NCBI RefSeq assembly: GCF_900100165.1
Contig: NZ_FNEO01000003.1
Span: 62,001 to 126,000, forward strand
Reading direction: 5' to 3'
Source: Flavobacterium glycines
GTDB lineage: Bacteria > Bacteroidota > Bacteroidia > Flavobacteriales > Flavobacteriaceae
DNA: 64,000 bases
Positions 8,269 to 16,829 of this stretch are shown here, in pieces; the first letter of the stretch is position 1; every line of letters begins with the position of its first letter. A model generated the notes under the pieces. That model did no database searches. It saw nothing but the letters and a program-made list of their open reading frames with translations, and was not told the origin of the DNA. Position numbers and translations under genes: made by a program.

Positions 8269-9681
8269 ATGCTAAACAACGATTCTATAGTAGCTCTGGC
8301 AACAGCATCCGGAGCAGGAGCCATTGCCATTATTCGTATTTCGGGAGCCGATGCCATTAGCATTGGGAATTCGGTTTTTAAATCGGTAAAAAACAAAGAT
8401 TTAACCCAGCAAAAATCACATACCCTGCATTTAGGGCAAATTGTTGACGGTACAAAAACACTGGACGAAGTTCTGGTATCTGTTTTTAAAGGTCCTAATT
8501 CATACACCGGAGAGAATACAATAGAAATTTCCTGCCACGGTTCTACTTATATCCAGCAGCAAATTATTCAGCTGTTGCTTAGAAAAGGCTGTCGCATGGC
8601 TGAAGCAGGCGAATTTACCCTGCGTGCCTTTTTGAACGGAAAACTCGACTTATCTCAGGCCGAAGCCGTAGCCGATTTGATTGCTTCAGACAACGAAGCC
8701 AGTCACCAAATTGCGATGCAGCAAATGCGCGGTGGTTTCTCTAACGAAATTGCCAAACTGCGTGAAGAATTATTGAATTTTGCTTCTTTAATCGAATTAG
8801 AATTAGACTTTGCCGAAGAAGATGTAGAGTTTGCCGACCGTACTCAATTTAACGAATTGATTAACCGAATCGAATTAGTCTTAAAACGCTTAGTTGATTC
8901 CTTTGCTGTTGGAAACGTAATTAAAAACGGAATTCCTGTAGCCATTGTGGGTGAACCCAATGTTGGAAAATCGACTTTACTGAACGCTTTACTGAATGAA
9001 GAACGCGCCATCGTTTCAGACATTGCCGGAACAACACGAGACACTATCGAAGATGAATTAGTCATTGGCGGAATCGGATTCCGTTTTATCGATACTGCCG
9101 GAATTCGTGAGACTCAGGATTATGTGGAAAGCATCGGAATCAAGAAAACTTTTGAAAAAATAGAACAGGCACAGGTGGTTTTGTATTTAGTTGATGGTTG
9201 TCAGTTGTCAGAAAACCAAAAATTAGATGATTTATTGGTGGATATTGGAAAAATAAAAAATCAATTTCCTTTAAAACCTATCGTTTTTATCATCAACAAA
9301 AAAGATTTAATTTCCGAAGAAAATTTAGCAGAAATCAACAAAAAACTTACTTCTGACAACGATCAACTTACCACCATTTTCATCTCTGCCAAACAAAATA
9401 GTGGTATTGAAGAACTGAAAAACCAATTGCTATCGTTTGTCAACACCGGAGCATTACGCAATAACGAAACAATCGTTACTAATACAAGACATTACGATTC
9501 GCTACTTAAAGCTTTAGAAGAAATTCAAAAAGTAAAATACGGACTGGAAACCAATCTATCCAGCGACCTGATGGCATTGGATATCAAAGAAGCTCTGTAC
9601 CAGTTTGGTATGATTACCGGACAAGTCACCAATGACGAATTACTTGGGAATATCTTTGCTAACTTCTGTATCGGGAAATAA
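8269..9681 (+). CDS. mnmE: tRNA uridine-5-carboxymethylaminomethyl(34) synthesis GTPase MnmE
   Basis: The 470-residue GTPase acts with MnmG to modify uridine 34 in the wobble position of several tRNAs. The N-terminal folate-binding domain starts NDSIVALATASGAGAIAIIR. The G domain inserted in the helical domain shows G1 GEPNVGKST, G2 GTTRDT, G3 DTAG and G4 NKKD. The protein ends in FCIGK, with the conserved C-terminal Cys motif. I use the ATG at 8269 rather than the in-frame TTG at 8248, because the latter overlaps the promoter box and adds seven residues absent from the family. A hairpin terminator follows at 9713-9738. Confidence 0.97.
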   Translation: MLNNDSIVALATASGAGAIAIIRISGADAISIGNSVFKSVKNKDLTQQKSHTLHLGQIVDGTKTLDEVLVSVFKGPNSYTGENTIEISCHGSTYIQQQIIQLLLRKGCRMAEAGEFTLRAFLNGKLDLSQAEAVADLIASDNEASHQIAMQQMRGGFSNEIAKLREELLNFASLIELELDFAEEDVEFADRTQFNELINRIELVLKRLVDSFAVGNVIKNGIPVAIVGEPNVGKSTLLNALLNEERAIVSDIAGTTRDTIEDELVIGGIGFRFIDTAGIRETQDYVESIGIKKTFEKIEQAQVVLYLVDGCQLSENQKLDDLLVDIGKIKNQFPLKPIVFIINKKDLISEENLAEINKKLTSDNDQLTTIFISAKQNSGIEELKNQLLSFVNTGALRNNETIVTNTRHYDSLLKALEEIQKVKYGLETNLSSDLMALDIKEALYQFGMITGQVTNDELLGNIFANFCIGK

Positions 9682-9712
9682 GTCACAAAAACACCACATA
9701 ACAGAACACTGT

Positions 9713-9738
9713 AAACCCTTTATTTTAAAGGGTTTTTT
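9713..9738 (+). terminator. Intrinsic terminator after mnmE
   Basis: AAACCCTTTA (9713-9722) pairs with TAAAGGGTTT around a very short loop and runs into a T tract. It lies about 30 bases after the mnmE stop. Confidence 0.75.
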
Positions 9739-9787
9739 ATTTTTATAAAAAATTATAGTAAGTTATATTTTGTTATTTTTTGGTATG

Positions 9788-9808
9788 ATTTGTACCTAAT
9801 TTGTACCT
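9788..9808. repeat. Tandem direct repeat of ATTTGTACCT
   Basis: Two exact copies of ATTTGTACCT lie at 9788-9797 and 9799-9808, one helical turn apart, upstream of the truncated zinc-ribbon ORF. A GGTA at 9782-9785 adds an inverted relation to TACC. Direct repeats of this kind could be recombinase or excisionase arm sites, which is inference. Confidence 0.45.
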
Positions 9809-9902
9809 CAAATTAATATAATTTCTATATTTGTTAGAAACTGGATAAATTATGTCCCTTAATTCATCTTATTTCATCATAATTCCTCTTAATTCTATTT
9901 AA

Positions 9903-10172
9903 ATGAGTTCAAACATTTTTATAACGAAAATTTGTGAAAATTGTAATAAACCATTTACAGAAAGAACAACGAAAACAAAATTTTGTTCTCAGACATGCGC
10001 CAGCAAAGCCTTTAAAATAAGGCAAAGACAAATTAAGGTGCAAAAAACAAATGATGAGACTTTTTTAAAAATAAACAAGATAAAAGAACCGATAAAAGAC
10101 AAGGAATTTTTATCGGTGAAAGTAATTATCTTAAAAAAAATAAAGCAAAACAATAACATACCGCAAACCTAA
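9903..10172 (+). CDS. Small zinc-ribbon protein, probable truncated excisionase-type regulator
   Basis: The 89-residue product begins MSSNIFITKICENCNKPF and has a four-cysteine pattern (CENC, then CSQTC about 16 residues later) typical of a small zinc ribbon. From memory, flavobacterial proteins of this type continue through a charged linker (here KEPIKDKEFLSVK) into an excisionase-like helix-turn-helix. Here the reading departs into a lysine-rich tail of about 15 residues and stops. This suggests truncation of a mobile-element regulator; I cannot show the parent gene. No integrase is nearby. Confidence 0.5.
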   Translation: MSSNIFITKICENCNKPFTERTTKTKFCSQTCASKAFKIRQRQIKVQKTNDETFLKINKIKEPIKDKEFLSVKVIILKKIKQNNNIPQT

Positions 10173-10244
10173 ATTTTCGTTTATTCAATGTTTAATGCTA
10201 AGAACAGTAATATAAATATGTTTTATTTACTATAAAATCTAATT

Positions 10245-11735
10245 CTATTTTTCTAAATCTTTCATCGCAACTACTTCGTATTTTTTATCTTTTAAATATT
10301 CCAGAATATTTTTTAAAAAATCAATGGAAGTAGTATAATCCGGATGTAAGATATCAGGAATACCATGGAAAGTTAATACTAAAATATCCTCTTCTTTTAT
10401 ATTTTGTAAAGCTTCTAATGTTCGATTTTCGTATTTATCAGAAGATATAACAGTAAAACTTGGAATAGCAAATTCTGAATCCTTATCAGCTTTATAATAT
10501 TTAGCTCCTCCGGTTCTTGCAAATTGATACCCCAATTCTTTTAATATGCGTTGTGAAATAGTGTCATACCGATTTCCGGGATAAGCAAAAGAAATTGGTT
10601 TTGGAATTCCATACTCTTTGCATTTATCATCAATATACTTTACTTCCTCTTTTATTTTATCAGGACTCAGTTTCGTTAGATTTTTATGATGTCCGCTATG
10701 ATTTCCAATTTCAAAACCCTTTTTATGTAATTCACGAATTTGATTCCAATTCATAAATTCCTTTTCTTCTCCGGCATTTTTTACAGGAAAATCACAAACA
10801 AAAAAAGTTGCTTTAAAACCGTACTTTTGCAACAATGGTGCTACATTATTGTAATGCGAAATTTCAGCATCATCAAAAGTCAATACTACTTTAGCTTTAG
10901 CCGTTTTTTTTAAAGAAACTTTTTTAGGCTTCTCCGCTTTAGACTTATTGCTTTCCTCTGGGGTTTTCCCTTCCAGCTTTTTCATCGCAGCTGCATATCT
11001 TTTACCTAATTCACGAGCCGAAGCAGTATTAAAATGCAAATGATCCCCGCCATCAGTCAAATCCTGTGCAGTTACTACTGCTGCATTAGCTACTTCATTA
11101 GGCAATTGACTAATAATTGGATTAATGTAATTTACTTTGTTAAAATACCCTATTTCTCCCGCAATAAAAGGCAAATTTGGCGCATTTAGATCTTTTCTTA
11201 AATTATCCACCAAAGCTTTGAGTTTTGACAAATAAACTGCTGCTCTTTTAGCATCATTATCCGATTCCCCCTGATGCCATAAAATCCCTTTCAAGACTCC
11301 GCTTTGCATGGCAACTTTAGCACGTGCAACGGCTTCATCATAAGGGAAATTATCAAAATATTTAGCCCCGGGCGACCATACTTTTATTGGAGAACCTCCC
11401 CAGGCACAAGGTATCAAACCTATTTGAGAATTTTTCTTTCCCTCAAGCATGCTTTTGGCAAAACTGATAGCGGGTCCAACTCCTGCTGAAGCCCTGTCAA
11501 AATGAACCGGATCTTTGGCTACTACCCAATTATTATTTTTATCAAGCATTAAAATAGCTTCTGATGTTTCCTGACTTTGTGCATCAACAGTTCCTCTACC
11601 CGCCATATTAGACTGTCCGATAAGCAAATACAAATCCAGTGTCCTGGCTGTTTTATTTTGTGCATAAGCATTAAAACCGATGCTTAAAAATAAACAACTT
11701 ATTAACTCGAATATGATTTTTAATTTTATTTTCAT
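10245..11735 (-). CDS. Secreted SGNH acetylesterase fused to polysaccharide deacetylase
   Basis: The 496-residue protein has a signal peptide (about residues 1-25) and two catalytic domains. The first (about 30-255) is a sialate O-acetylesterase/SASA-type SGNH hydrolase with the Ser in LIGQSNMAGRG, the block WHQGESD and the Asp-His pair in DGGDHLHFN. A lysine-rich linker (KAEKPKKVSLKKTAKAK) follows. The second (about 280-496) is a polysaccharide deacetylase (CE4 fold) with TFDDA and the metal-binding HSGHH. It would remove acetyl groups from polysaccharide in the periplasm or outside. It stands alone, 59 bases downstream of the next minus-strand gene. Confidence 0.85.
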   Translation of the reverse strand: MKIKLKIIFELISCLFLSIGFNAYAQNKTARTLDLYLLIGQSNMAGRGTVDAQSQETSEAILMLDKNNNWVVAKDPVHFDRASAGVGPAISFAKSMLEGKKNSQIGLIPCAWGGSPIKVWSPGAKYFDNFPYDEAVARAKVAMQSGVLKGILWHQGESDNDAKRAAVYLSKLKALVDNLRKDLNAPNLPFIAGEIGYFNKVNYINPIISQLPNEVANAAVVTAQDLTDGGDHLHFNTASARELGKRYAAAMKKLEGKTPEESNKSKAEKPKKVSLKKTAKAKVVLTFDDAEISHYNNVAPLLQKYGFKATFFVCDFPVKNAGEEKEFMNWNQIRELHKKGFEIGNHSGHHKNLTKLSPDKIKEEVKYIDDKCKEYGIPKPISFAYPGNRYDTISQRILKELGYQFARTGGAKYYKADKDSEFAIPSFTVISSDKYENRTLEALQNIKEEDILVLTFHGIPDILHPDYTTSIDFLKNILEYLKDKKYEVVAMKDLEK

Positions 11736-11794
11736 CGTCTTAACAATATAAAATTCCCGTTATTGACTAACGGGAATTAAACTATCAAATCAAT

Positions 11795-12097
11795 TTATTT
11801 ATTAGCCTTCAACTCTTTTTGACGGGCTACTTGATCAGGAGTTAAAATTGCATTAATTTGTTTTCCAATCTCTCTGATTTTTGCTCTGTTAGCATCCTTC
11901 GTATCTGGATTAGCCTTGATATCATCATATAATTTTTTTTGTTCTTCAAATAAAGGCAACATTAATTTTTGTTGCTCAGCAGTTAAAGACAATTCAGTTG
12001 TCATTTTCTCTACTTTTTTTGTTGACCAAGCTGATACTTCCTGAGCAAATCCGTTTAATCCTAGAGCCAATAAGGCTACAATAAATAATTTTTTCAT
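11795..12097 (-). CDS. Small secreted LTXXQ/Spy-like protein
   Basis: The 100-residue product has a clear signal peptide (MKKLFIVALLALGLNGFAQ) and a mature part of about 80 mostly helical, highly charged residues. The pattern ELSLTAEQQKLMLPLFEEQKK followed by AILTPDQVARQKEL contains two LTxxQ-type repeats like those in Spy and CpxP periplasmic chaperones and in small flavobacterial proteins. Function is not known. A CAAAATTA sequence at 12143-12150 (TAATTTTG on the coding strand) could be its -7 box. Confidence 0.6.
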   Translation of the reverse strand: MKKLFIVALLALGLNGFAQEVSAWSTKKVEKMTTELSLTAEQQKLMLPLFEEQKKLYDDIKANPDTKDANRAKIREIGKQINAILTPDQVARQKELKANK

Positions 12098-12301
12098 TTT
12101 TGGTTAATTTTAAGGTTATTCAAAACATTCATAATTAATCCCCAAAATTAATTTCACTAACAAATCTTTCATTATCACACTTTGCCAATCTTTATCAAAA
12201 TAGGACATCAACACACAATCACCTTAAAAACAATATTTTAAAATTTTAATTTTAGCTACTTATTTCCATAAAAGTCAAAAAAATGATAAAATTGTTATTA
12301 T

Positions 12302-12342
12302 AAAAACGAAAGAGCCTCCTATATGAAGACTCTTTCGTTTTT
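12302..12342 (-). terminator. Intrinsic terminator after uxuA
   Basis: AAAAACGAAAGAG (12302-12314) and CTCTTTCGTTTTT (12330-12342) form a perfect 13-base stem with a 15-base loop. It lies 27 bases past the uxuA stop and can act in both directions. Its hairpin core is almost the same as that at 15451-15477. Confidence 0.85.
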
Positions 12343-12368
12343 ATAATAATACAGAATTCTTTTTTTCT

Positions 12369-13577
12369 TTAATTTTGAATTGAATAACGAATTCCCATTT
12401 CAAGTCCTGCCAATTCAGCCAGACCTTTTAACCTTCCAATTAATGGATATCCGGGATTTCCGCTTCTGTTAAAATCGTCTAACATTTTATGTCCGTGATC
12501 CGGACGGATAGGCAAATTATAATCGGTTCTTCCTACAGACTTTCTTCTGATTTGTTCTTCGACAATGGCTTTCATTACTCCCGGCAAATCCACTGTTGGA
12601 TCTAAATGCTCTGTTTCATAAAAATCTCCGTTGTCTAAAATTTTGGTACTTCTTAAATGAAGAAAATGCACACGCGCGGCATATTTTTTGAAAATTTCAG
12701 CCAAATTATTGTCTTTTCTCGCTCCTAATGAACCGGTACAAAAAGTAATACCGTTATGTAAAGACGGACAAACAGTAGATAACCATTCGAAATCATCTGC
12801 TGAACTCATAATACGTGGTAATCCTAATAACGGGAAAGGAGGATCATCTGGATGTACGGCTAAACTAACTCCGGATTCTTCAGCAACAGGAATGACTTCG
12901 TTTAAGAAAAAAGCAAAGTTTTCTCTTAATTTATGTTTGTCAATCCCGTCATATTCAGCCAATAATTTTAAAAATATTTTGATAGGCTCTTTTTCATCTT
13001 CTCCCACAGCTCCGTCAATAAAAGACTGAGTAGCAACAATAATATTATAAGCAAGTGCACGAGCATCTTCTTTGGTTAAAGTCTGATAAAGATCCTCTGC
13101 TTTTTTAATTTGGTCTTCAGAATAATCCTTAGAAGCATTGGGTCTTTCTAAAATAAATAGATCAAATGCAGCAAACAAATCGGCTCCAAAATACATCGCT
13201 ACCGTACCGTTCTCAAGTGTATAATTCAAATTGGTTCTGGCCCAATCCAATACCGGCATGAAATTATAGCAAATAGTTGTAACTCCACATTTTCCTAAGT
13301 TTTTGACGCTTTCCTTATAATTGGCAATAATTCTGTCGCGGCTTGCTTTTCCTTTCTTGATATCTTCATGAACCGGCAAACTTTCAACCACATCCCATGT
13401 AAGACCATGCGATTCAATATTATTTTTAGTCTTCAAAATCTCTTCTACCGACCAAATTTCGCCATTCGGAATATGGTGTAATGCCGTAACTATACCGGTT
13501 GCTCCTGTTTGTTTAATTTGCTCCAGACTAATTGGATCCTTTGCTCCAAACCATCTTAATGTCTTTTTTAATTCCAT
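12369..13577 (-). CDS. uxuA: Mannonate dehydratase
   Basis: The 402-residue protein is UxuA, a TIM-barrel metalloenzyme that dehydrates D-mannonate to 2-keto-3-deoxy-D-gluconate in hexuronate catabolism. It begins MELKKTLRWFGAKDPISLEQ and contains the family blocks TALHHIPNGEIW, CYNFMPVLDW, LAVHPDDPPFPLLGLPRI and RPDHGHKML, which hold the conserved metal-binding His, Cys and Asp residues. Length is normal. It follows the SDR gene by only 11 bases, so the pair converts fructuronate to mannonate and then to 2-keto-3-deoxygluconate. Confidence 0.96.
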   Translation of the reverse strand: MELKKTLRWFGAKDPISLEQIKQTGATGIVTALHHIPNGEIWSVEEILKTKNNIESHGLTWDVVESLPVHEDIKKGKASRDRIIANYKESVKNLGKCGVTTICYNFMPVLDWARTNLNYTLENGTVAMYFGADLFAAFDLFILERPNASKDYSEDQIKKAEDLYQTLTKEDARALAYNIIVATQSFIDGAVGEDEKEPIKIFLKLLAEYDGIDKHKLRENFAFFLNEVIPVAEESGVSLAVHPDDPPFPLLGLPRIMSSADDFEWLSTVCPSLHNGITFCTGSLGARKDNNLAEIFKKYAARVHFLHLRSTKILDNGDFYETEHLDPTVDLPGVMKAIVEEQIRRKSVGRTDYNLPIRPDHGHKMLDDFNRSGNPGYPLIGRLKGLAELAGLEMGIRYSIQN

Positions 13578-13588
13578 TTTATTATTTT

Positions 13589-14404
13589 TTAAACTCCGCT
13601 AAAAGAACTAAATCCTCCATCAACCGGAATAATCGTACCAGTTATAAAACTTGCCGCATCCGAACATAAAAATTGAACAATTCCATTCAATTCATTGATA
13701 TCTCCAAAACGTTTCATTGGGGTTCTTGCTAATACTTTTTTACTTCTTTCTGTGTAAGAACCATCTTCATTGATCAACACTTTTCTGTTTTGATCTCCAA
13801 CAAAAAATCCGGGAGAAATTGCATTTACTCTTACTTTTTCTCCAAATTTAGTCCCCAACTCCATAGCAAGCCATTTAGTAAAAATATCAATCCCACTCTT
13901 AGCTACAGAATATCCCGGTACTCTTGTTATTGCAGACAATGTTGACATCGAAGATACATTAATTATACTTCCTTTCCCTTGATTTGCCATAACTTCTCCA
14001 AAAACAATACAAGGATAAACACTTCCATTCAAATTCAAATCGGTTACTTTTTCAAAGTCACTAATTTTCATATCAAAAACAGTTTGTTCCTCAGTTAATG
14101 TTGCACCGGGCATATTTCCTCCTGCTGCATTGATCAGGATATCAATTGTTCTCCAGCTATCCAGGATTTTTTTGCGTGTTTCTTTCATTTCTTCAACATC
14201 CAAAACATTGGATACAAAACCTATGGCTTCACCGCCCATTTGTTTTAATTCCTCCACACGATCATTTACATTTTCTTCTCTGATATCCAGTACAACCACC
14301 TTACATCCTGCACTAATTAAGTGTTTTGCAATGCTTCCTCCAAGTACTCCACCACCACCGGTAACAATTGCCACTTTTCCTTTAATACTAAATGTATCAT
14401 TCAT
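13589..14404 (-). CDS. SDR family oxidoreductase, probable D-mannonate oxidoreductase
   Basis: The 271-residue short-chain dehydrogenase has the NAD(P) motif TGGGGVLGGS near the N-terminus, INAAGGN, the catalytic Ser in NVSSMSTL and the YSVAK pair (Tyr and Lys). It heads an operon with uxuA, 11 bases downstream. In Bacteroidota an SDR in this position usually replaces UxuB, reducing D-fructuronate to D-mannonate. The substrate is inferred from context. A candidate -7 box, TAAATTTG on the coding strand, lies at 14442-14435. The gene is divergent from an AraC regulator. Confidence 0.82.
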   Translation of the reverse strand: MNDTFSIKGKVAIVTGGGGVLGGSIAKHLISAGCKVVVLDIREENVNDRVEELKQMGGEAIGFVSNVLDVEEMKETRKKILDSWRTIDILINAAGGNMPGATLTEEQTVFDMKISDFEKVTDLNLNGSVYPCIVFGEVMANQGKGSIINVSSMSTLSAITRVPGYSVAKSGIDIFTKWLAMELGTKFGEKVRVNAISPGFFVGDQNRKVLINEDGSYTERSKKVLARTPMKRFGDINELNGIVQFLCSDAASFITGTIIPVDGGFSSFSGV

Positions 14405-14509
14405 ATCTTATTTATTTTTAGATTAATAGAGATACAAATTTAAAGAGAAGCAAAGCCAATTTTATTTCCTAAATTTGCATACAATGACACTATTTTTGCA
14501 AGTTAAAAA

Positions 14510-15388
14510 ATGTTGCCTATGAGAACAATTATGAACGAACGGCTTCCTATTTCGGAATCTTCTCCTTTAAAAGCACGTTTTTTTGATTATGCCTATTTTT
14601 CTTATCCCTTACATTTTCATTCCGAATACGAGATTATTTACATTCAGGAAGGTACGGGAACCCGATTTCTAGGTAACAACATTGCTCAATTTGATGCCGG
14701 CGATATATTGTTGATTGGTTCTAATTTACCGCATTTTATGAAAAGTGATGATGAATACCATTCCGGAAATACCGATTTAAGAGTGAAGGGTACCATCATT
14801 CAATTTGAAAAAGATTTTATGTATTATGCGATCAATCATTATCCGCATTTTATCAAAATCAAAAAATTATTGCAGGATTCTGTCAGAGGGATTTACTTTT
14901 CTTCAGCCAGGTCGCCAAAATTAAAGGATTTATTAGCCAGACTGCCTCTGGAAAACGGTTTGAACCAACTGATGCTTTTTTTGGAATTGCTGAAAGAAAT
15001 GTCGGAAACCGACAACAGACAAATTATTTCCACGTCGGATTTTATCAATGAAACCATTTATGATACAGCAAGAATCGACAAAATAATATCCTATTTGAAT
15101 AAAAACTACACCCGCCATATCAGTCTTGAAGAAATCGCCTCTTTTGCCGCGATGAATGCAGCTGCTTTTTGTCGTTATTTTAAAAGCAAAACAGGTAAAT
15201 CTTTTAAAAACTATATATTGGATATGCGCATTGGTTATGCCTGCAAATTATTGATTATGGAAGATATCAGTATTTCAGACATAAGTAGTCAATGTGGCTT
15301 TGAATCCATTTCTCATTTCAATAAAACATTCAAAAAAAGCCTGGGATATGTTCCGTCTCAATACCGAAAAACAATGTTAAAGAATTAA
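14510..15388 (+). CDS. AraC family transcriptional regulator
   Basis: The 292-residue protein has an N-terminal cupin sensor domain (HFHSEYEIIYIQEGTGTRFLG, with the typical His and Glu) and a C-terminal AraC DNA-binding domain (about residues 190-292) with two helix-turn-helices: ISLEEIASFAAMNAAAFCRY and ISISDISSQCGFESISHFNK. It is transcribed divergently from SDR-uxuA across a 105-base region and probably controls that operon and itself in response to a sugar or uronate. The ATGs at 14519 and 14531 are alternative starts. The downstream convergent gene is separated by a terminator at 15451-15477. Confidence 0.88.
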   Translation: MLPMRTIMNERLPISESSPLKARFFDYAYFSYPLHFHSEYEIIYIQEGTGTRFLGNNIAQFDAGDILLIGSNLPHFMKSDDEYHSGNTDLRVKGTIIQFEKDFMYYAINHYPHFIKIKKLLQDSVRGIYFSSARSPKLKDLLARLPLENGLNQLMLFLELLKEMSETDNRQIISTSDFINETIYDTARIDKIISYLNKNYTRHISLEEIASFAAMNAAAFCRYFKSKTGKSFKNYILDMRIGYACKLLIMEDISISDISSQCGFESISHFNKTFKKSLGYVPSQYRKTMLKN

Positions 15389-15410
15389 ATATTCTTTTCT
15401 GTCTAAAAAA

Positions 15411-15436
15411 AGTCTTCGACAGGCTCAGACTGACAG
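15411..15436. repeat. Dispersed intergenic sequence CTTCGACAGGCTCAG
   Basis: The stretch AGTCTTCGACAGGCTCAGAC and the following TGACAG lie in the convergent gap between the AraC and CE12-type genes. GTCT and AGAC can pair around the middle. I recognise this sequence type as a repeated intergenic element of flavobacterial genomes, but only one copy is visible in the window. Confidence 0.35.
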
Positions 15437-15444
15437 AAATAATT

Positions 15445-15477
15445 ATAAAAAAAGAGCCTTCTATCTGAAGACTCTTT
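15445..15477 (-). terminator. Intrinsic terminator of the acetylesterase operon
   Basis: Read on the minus strand, AAAGAGTCTTC, loop AGATA, then GAAGGCTCTTT form a stem followed by a T run (15453 down to about 15447). It lies 21 bases past the stop of the CE12-type gene and also faces the convergent AraC gene. Confidence 0.75.
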
Positions 15478-15497
15478 CTTATACTATTTCTCAAATT

Positions 15498-16805
15498 TTA
15501 ATTCCCATCCGGTTTAGTTGTTTCAATTCTAACACTAGCCGGCACAGTCCATTCACTTGGCTGAGATGGCTTTTTAGGATCATATTTAGGCACTGTGGTT
15601 TTTATATTTTTAGCAATATCTAACTTTAAATCTCTGATTCCCTGCACCACACATTTCGCTACTTCATTAGCACCGAAACTACAAAAATGGGTATTATCAG
15701 CTAAGGCTTTTTCCTGATTTGGGAAAGTATTGGCAGGATAAAATACGAATGCTTTTTTAGAAAGTTCGTCATCCCAGCTTTCATACATAGACGTCGTCAT
15801 GTCGGTAATATCTATCAAAGGTACTTTCATTTCAGCAGCTACCTTACGCATCGCGTCCGGAAATTCACCATGTGTTGGTTCTAAAGTTCCGTCAGCATTA
15901 AAGTGGCGTCTTTGGGTAGGCGTTATCAATACCGGAATTCCTCCTTTTTCTCTTGTTCTGCTTACAAATTCTTTCAACAAAGTGGTATATTGTCCCCAGG
16001 CACCTTTTCCTTCACCTTTGGCTTTTTCATCATTGTGACCAAATTCAATAAAAAGATAATCGCCTGGTTGCATCAAGTATAGAATTTTCTCCAATCGATT
16101 GCCTGATTTAAAAGAACTCAATGCCAAACCGGAACAGGCATAATTAGCCACTGACACATCTGTAGTTAAATAATTTGGAAAGTACTGTCCCCAAGAGCCC
16201 CAAGGCTCGTTCCCCTGATCGGTAACAGTGGAATCTCCTGCTATAAAAAGTGTTCTAATTTTTGAAACTGCTGTAATTTTAATACTTTGGATATTAGGCG
16301 TTCCTAAAAACTCCAAAGTCAATTTATTATCCCAATTCAAGCCGCTGATTTCGCTAGGTTTTAAACCTATTTTTTTATTTCCATCAAATTCTCCTGTTCT
16401 TACATTTACAATAAAACGCTCCGTTTTTATTTCTTTTTCAGCTGTTTTTATTTCGCGTAACATCAATCGTCTGGATTCCGCATTTACTGTAGTTACTGCT
16501 TTTGTATCTCCTCCTAAAACAACCTCAACACTGTAATTCCCTTCAGGCAATTTTATCGAAAAATAAAACGGACTACTGGCTGAAATTGATTTCTTATCAA
16601 AGGTTAGGTTTTTATCCGATTGAAAATCGAATCCATAACCCAAAGCATCACTATATTCAATTACTTTATTAATTACTGTTCCTGAATTGCTTTTAGCTTG
16701 CTCTCCAAAATTAAATTCTAATGCAGCTTGCTTTTTTTGAGCATTTGCACTGAAAAACAAGCTAATAGCCAGCAGCGATAAAAAACTTTTTTTTAAGTGT
16801 TTCAT
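15498..16805 (-). CDS. Rhamnogalacturonan acetylesterase-like SGNH hydrolase (CE12 type)
   Basis: The 435-residue protein has a signal peptide ending at SANAQ, an N-terminal beta-rich domain of about 150 residues starting AALEFNFGEQAKSNSG, and a C-terminal SGNH esterase domain. The catalytic blocks are IAGDSTVTDQG (Ser), ACSGLALSS, EFGHNDE and DNTHFCSFGANEVAK (Asp and His). CE12 enzymes remove acetyl groups from rhamnogalacturonan I. It follows the sialate-type esterase gene by 24 bases, so the two form an operon of secreted esterases. Confidence 0.88.
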   Translation of the reverse strand: MKHLKKSFLSLLAISLFFSANAQKKQAALEFNFGEQAKSNSGTVINKVIEYSDALGYGFDFQSDKNLTFDKKSISASSPFYFSIKLPEGNYSVEVVLGGDTKAVTTVNAESRRLMLREIKTAEKEIKTERFIVNVRTGEFDGNKKIGLKPSEISGLNWDNKLTLEFLGTPNIQSIKITAVSKIRTLFIAGDSTVTDQGNEPWGSWGQYFPNYLTTDVSVANYACSGLALSSFKSGNRLEKILYLMQPGDYLFIEFGHNDEKAKGEGKGAWGQYTTLLKEFVSRTREKGGIPVLITPTQRRHFNADGTLEPTHGEFPDAMRKVAAEMKVPLIDITDMTTSMYESWDDELSKKAFVFYPANTFPNQEKALADNTHFCSFGANEVAKCVVQGIRDLKLDIAKNIKTTVPKYDPKKPSQPSEWTVPASVRIETTKPDGN

Positions 16806-16829
16806 GGTAAAATTTATAATTATATTTTT

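Noticed and set aside
13589..14404. Classical UxuB fructuronate reductase
   Set aside because: The protein is a short-chain dehydrogenase of 271 residues, whereas UxuB is a long-chain mannitol-dehydrogenase-type enzyme; only the role, not the family, may match.
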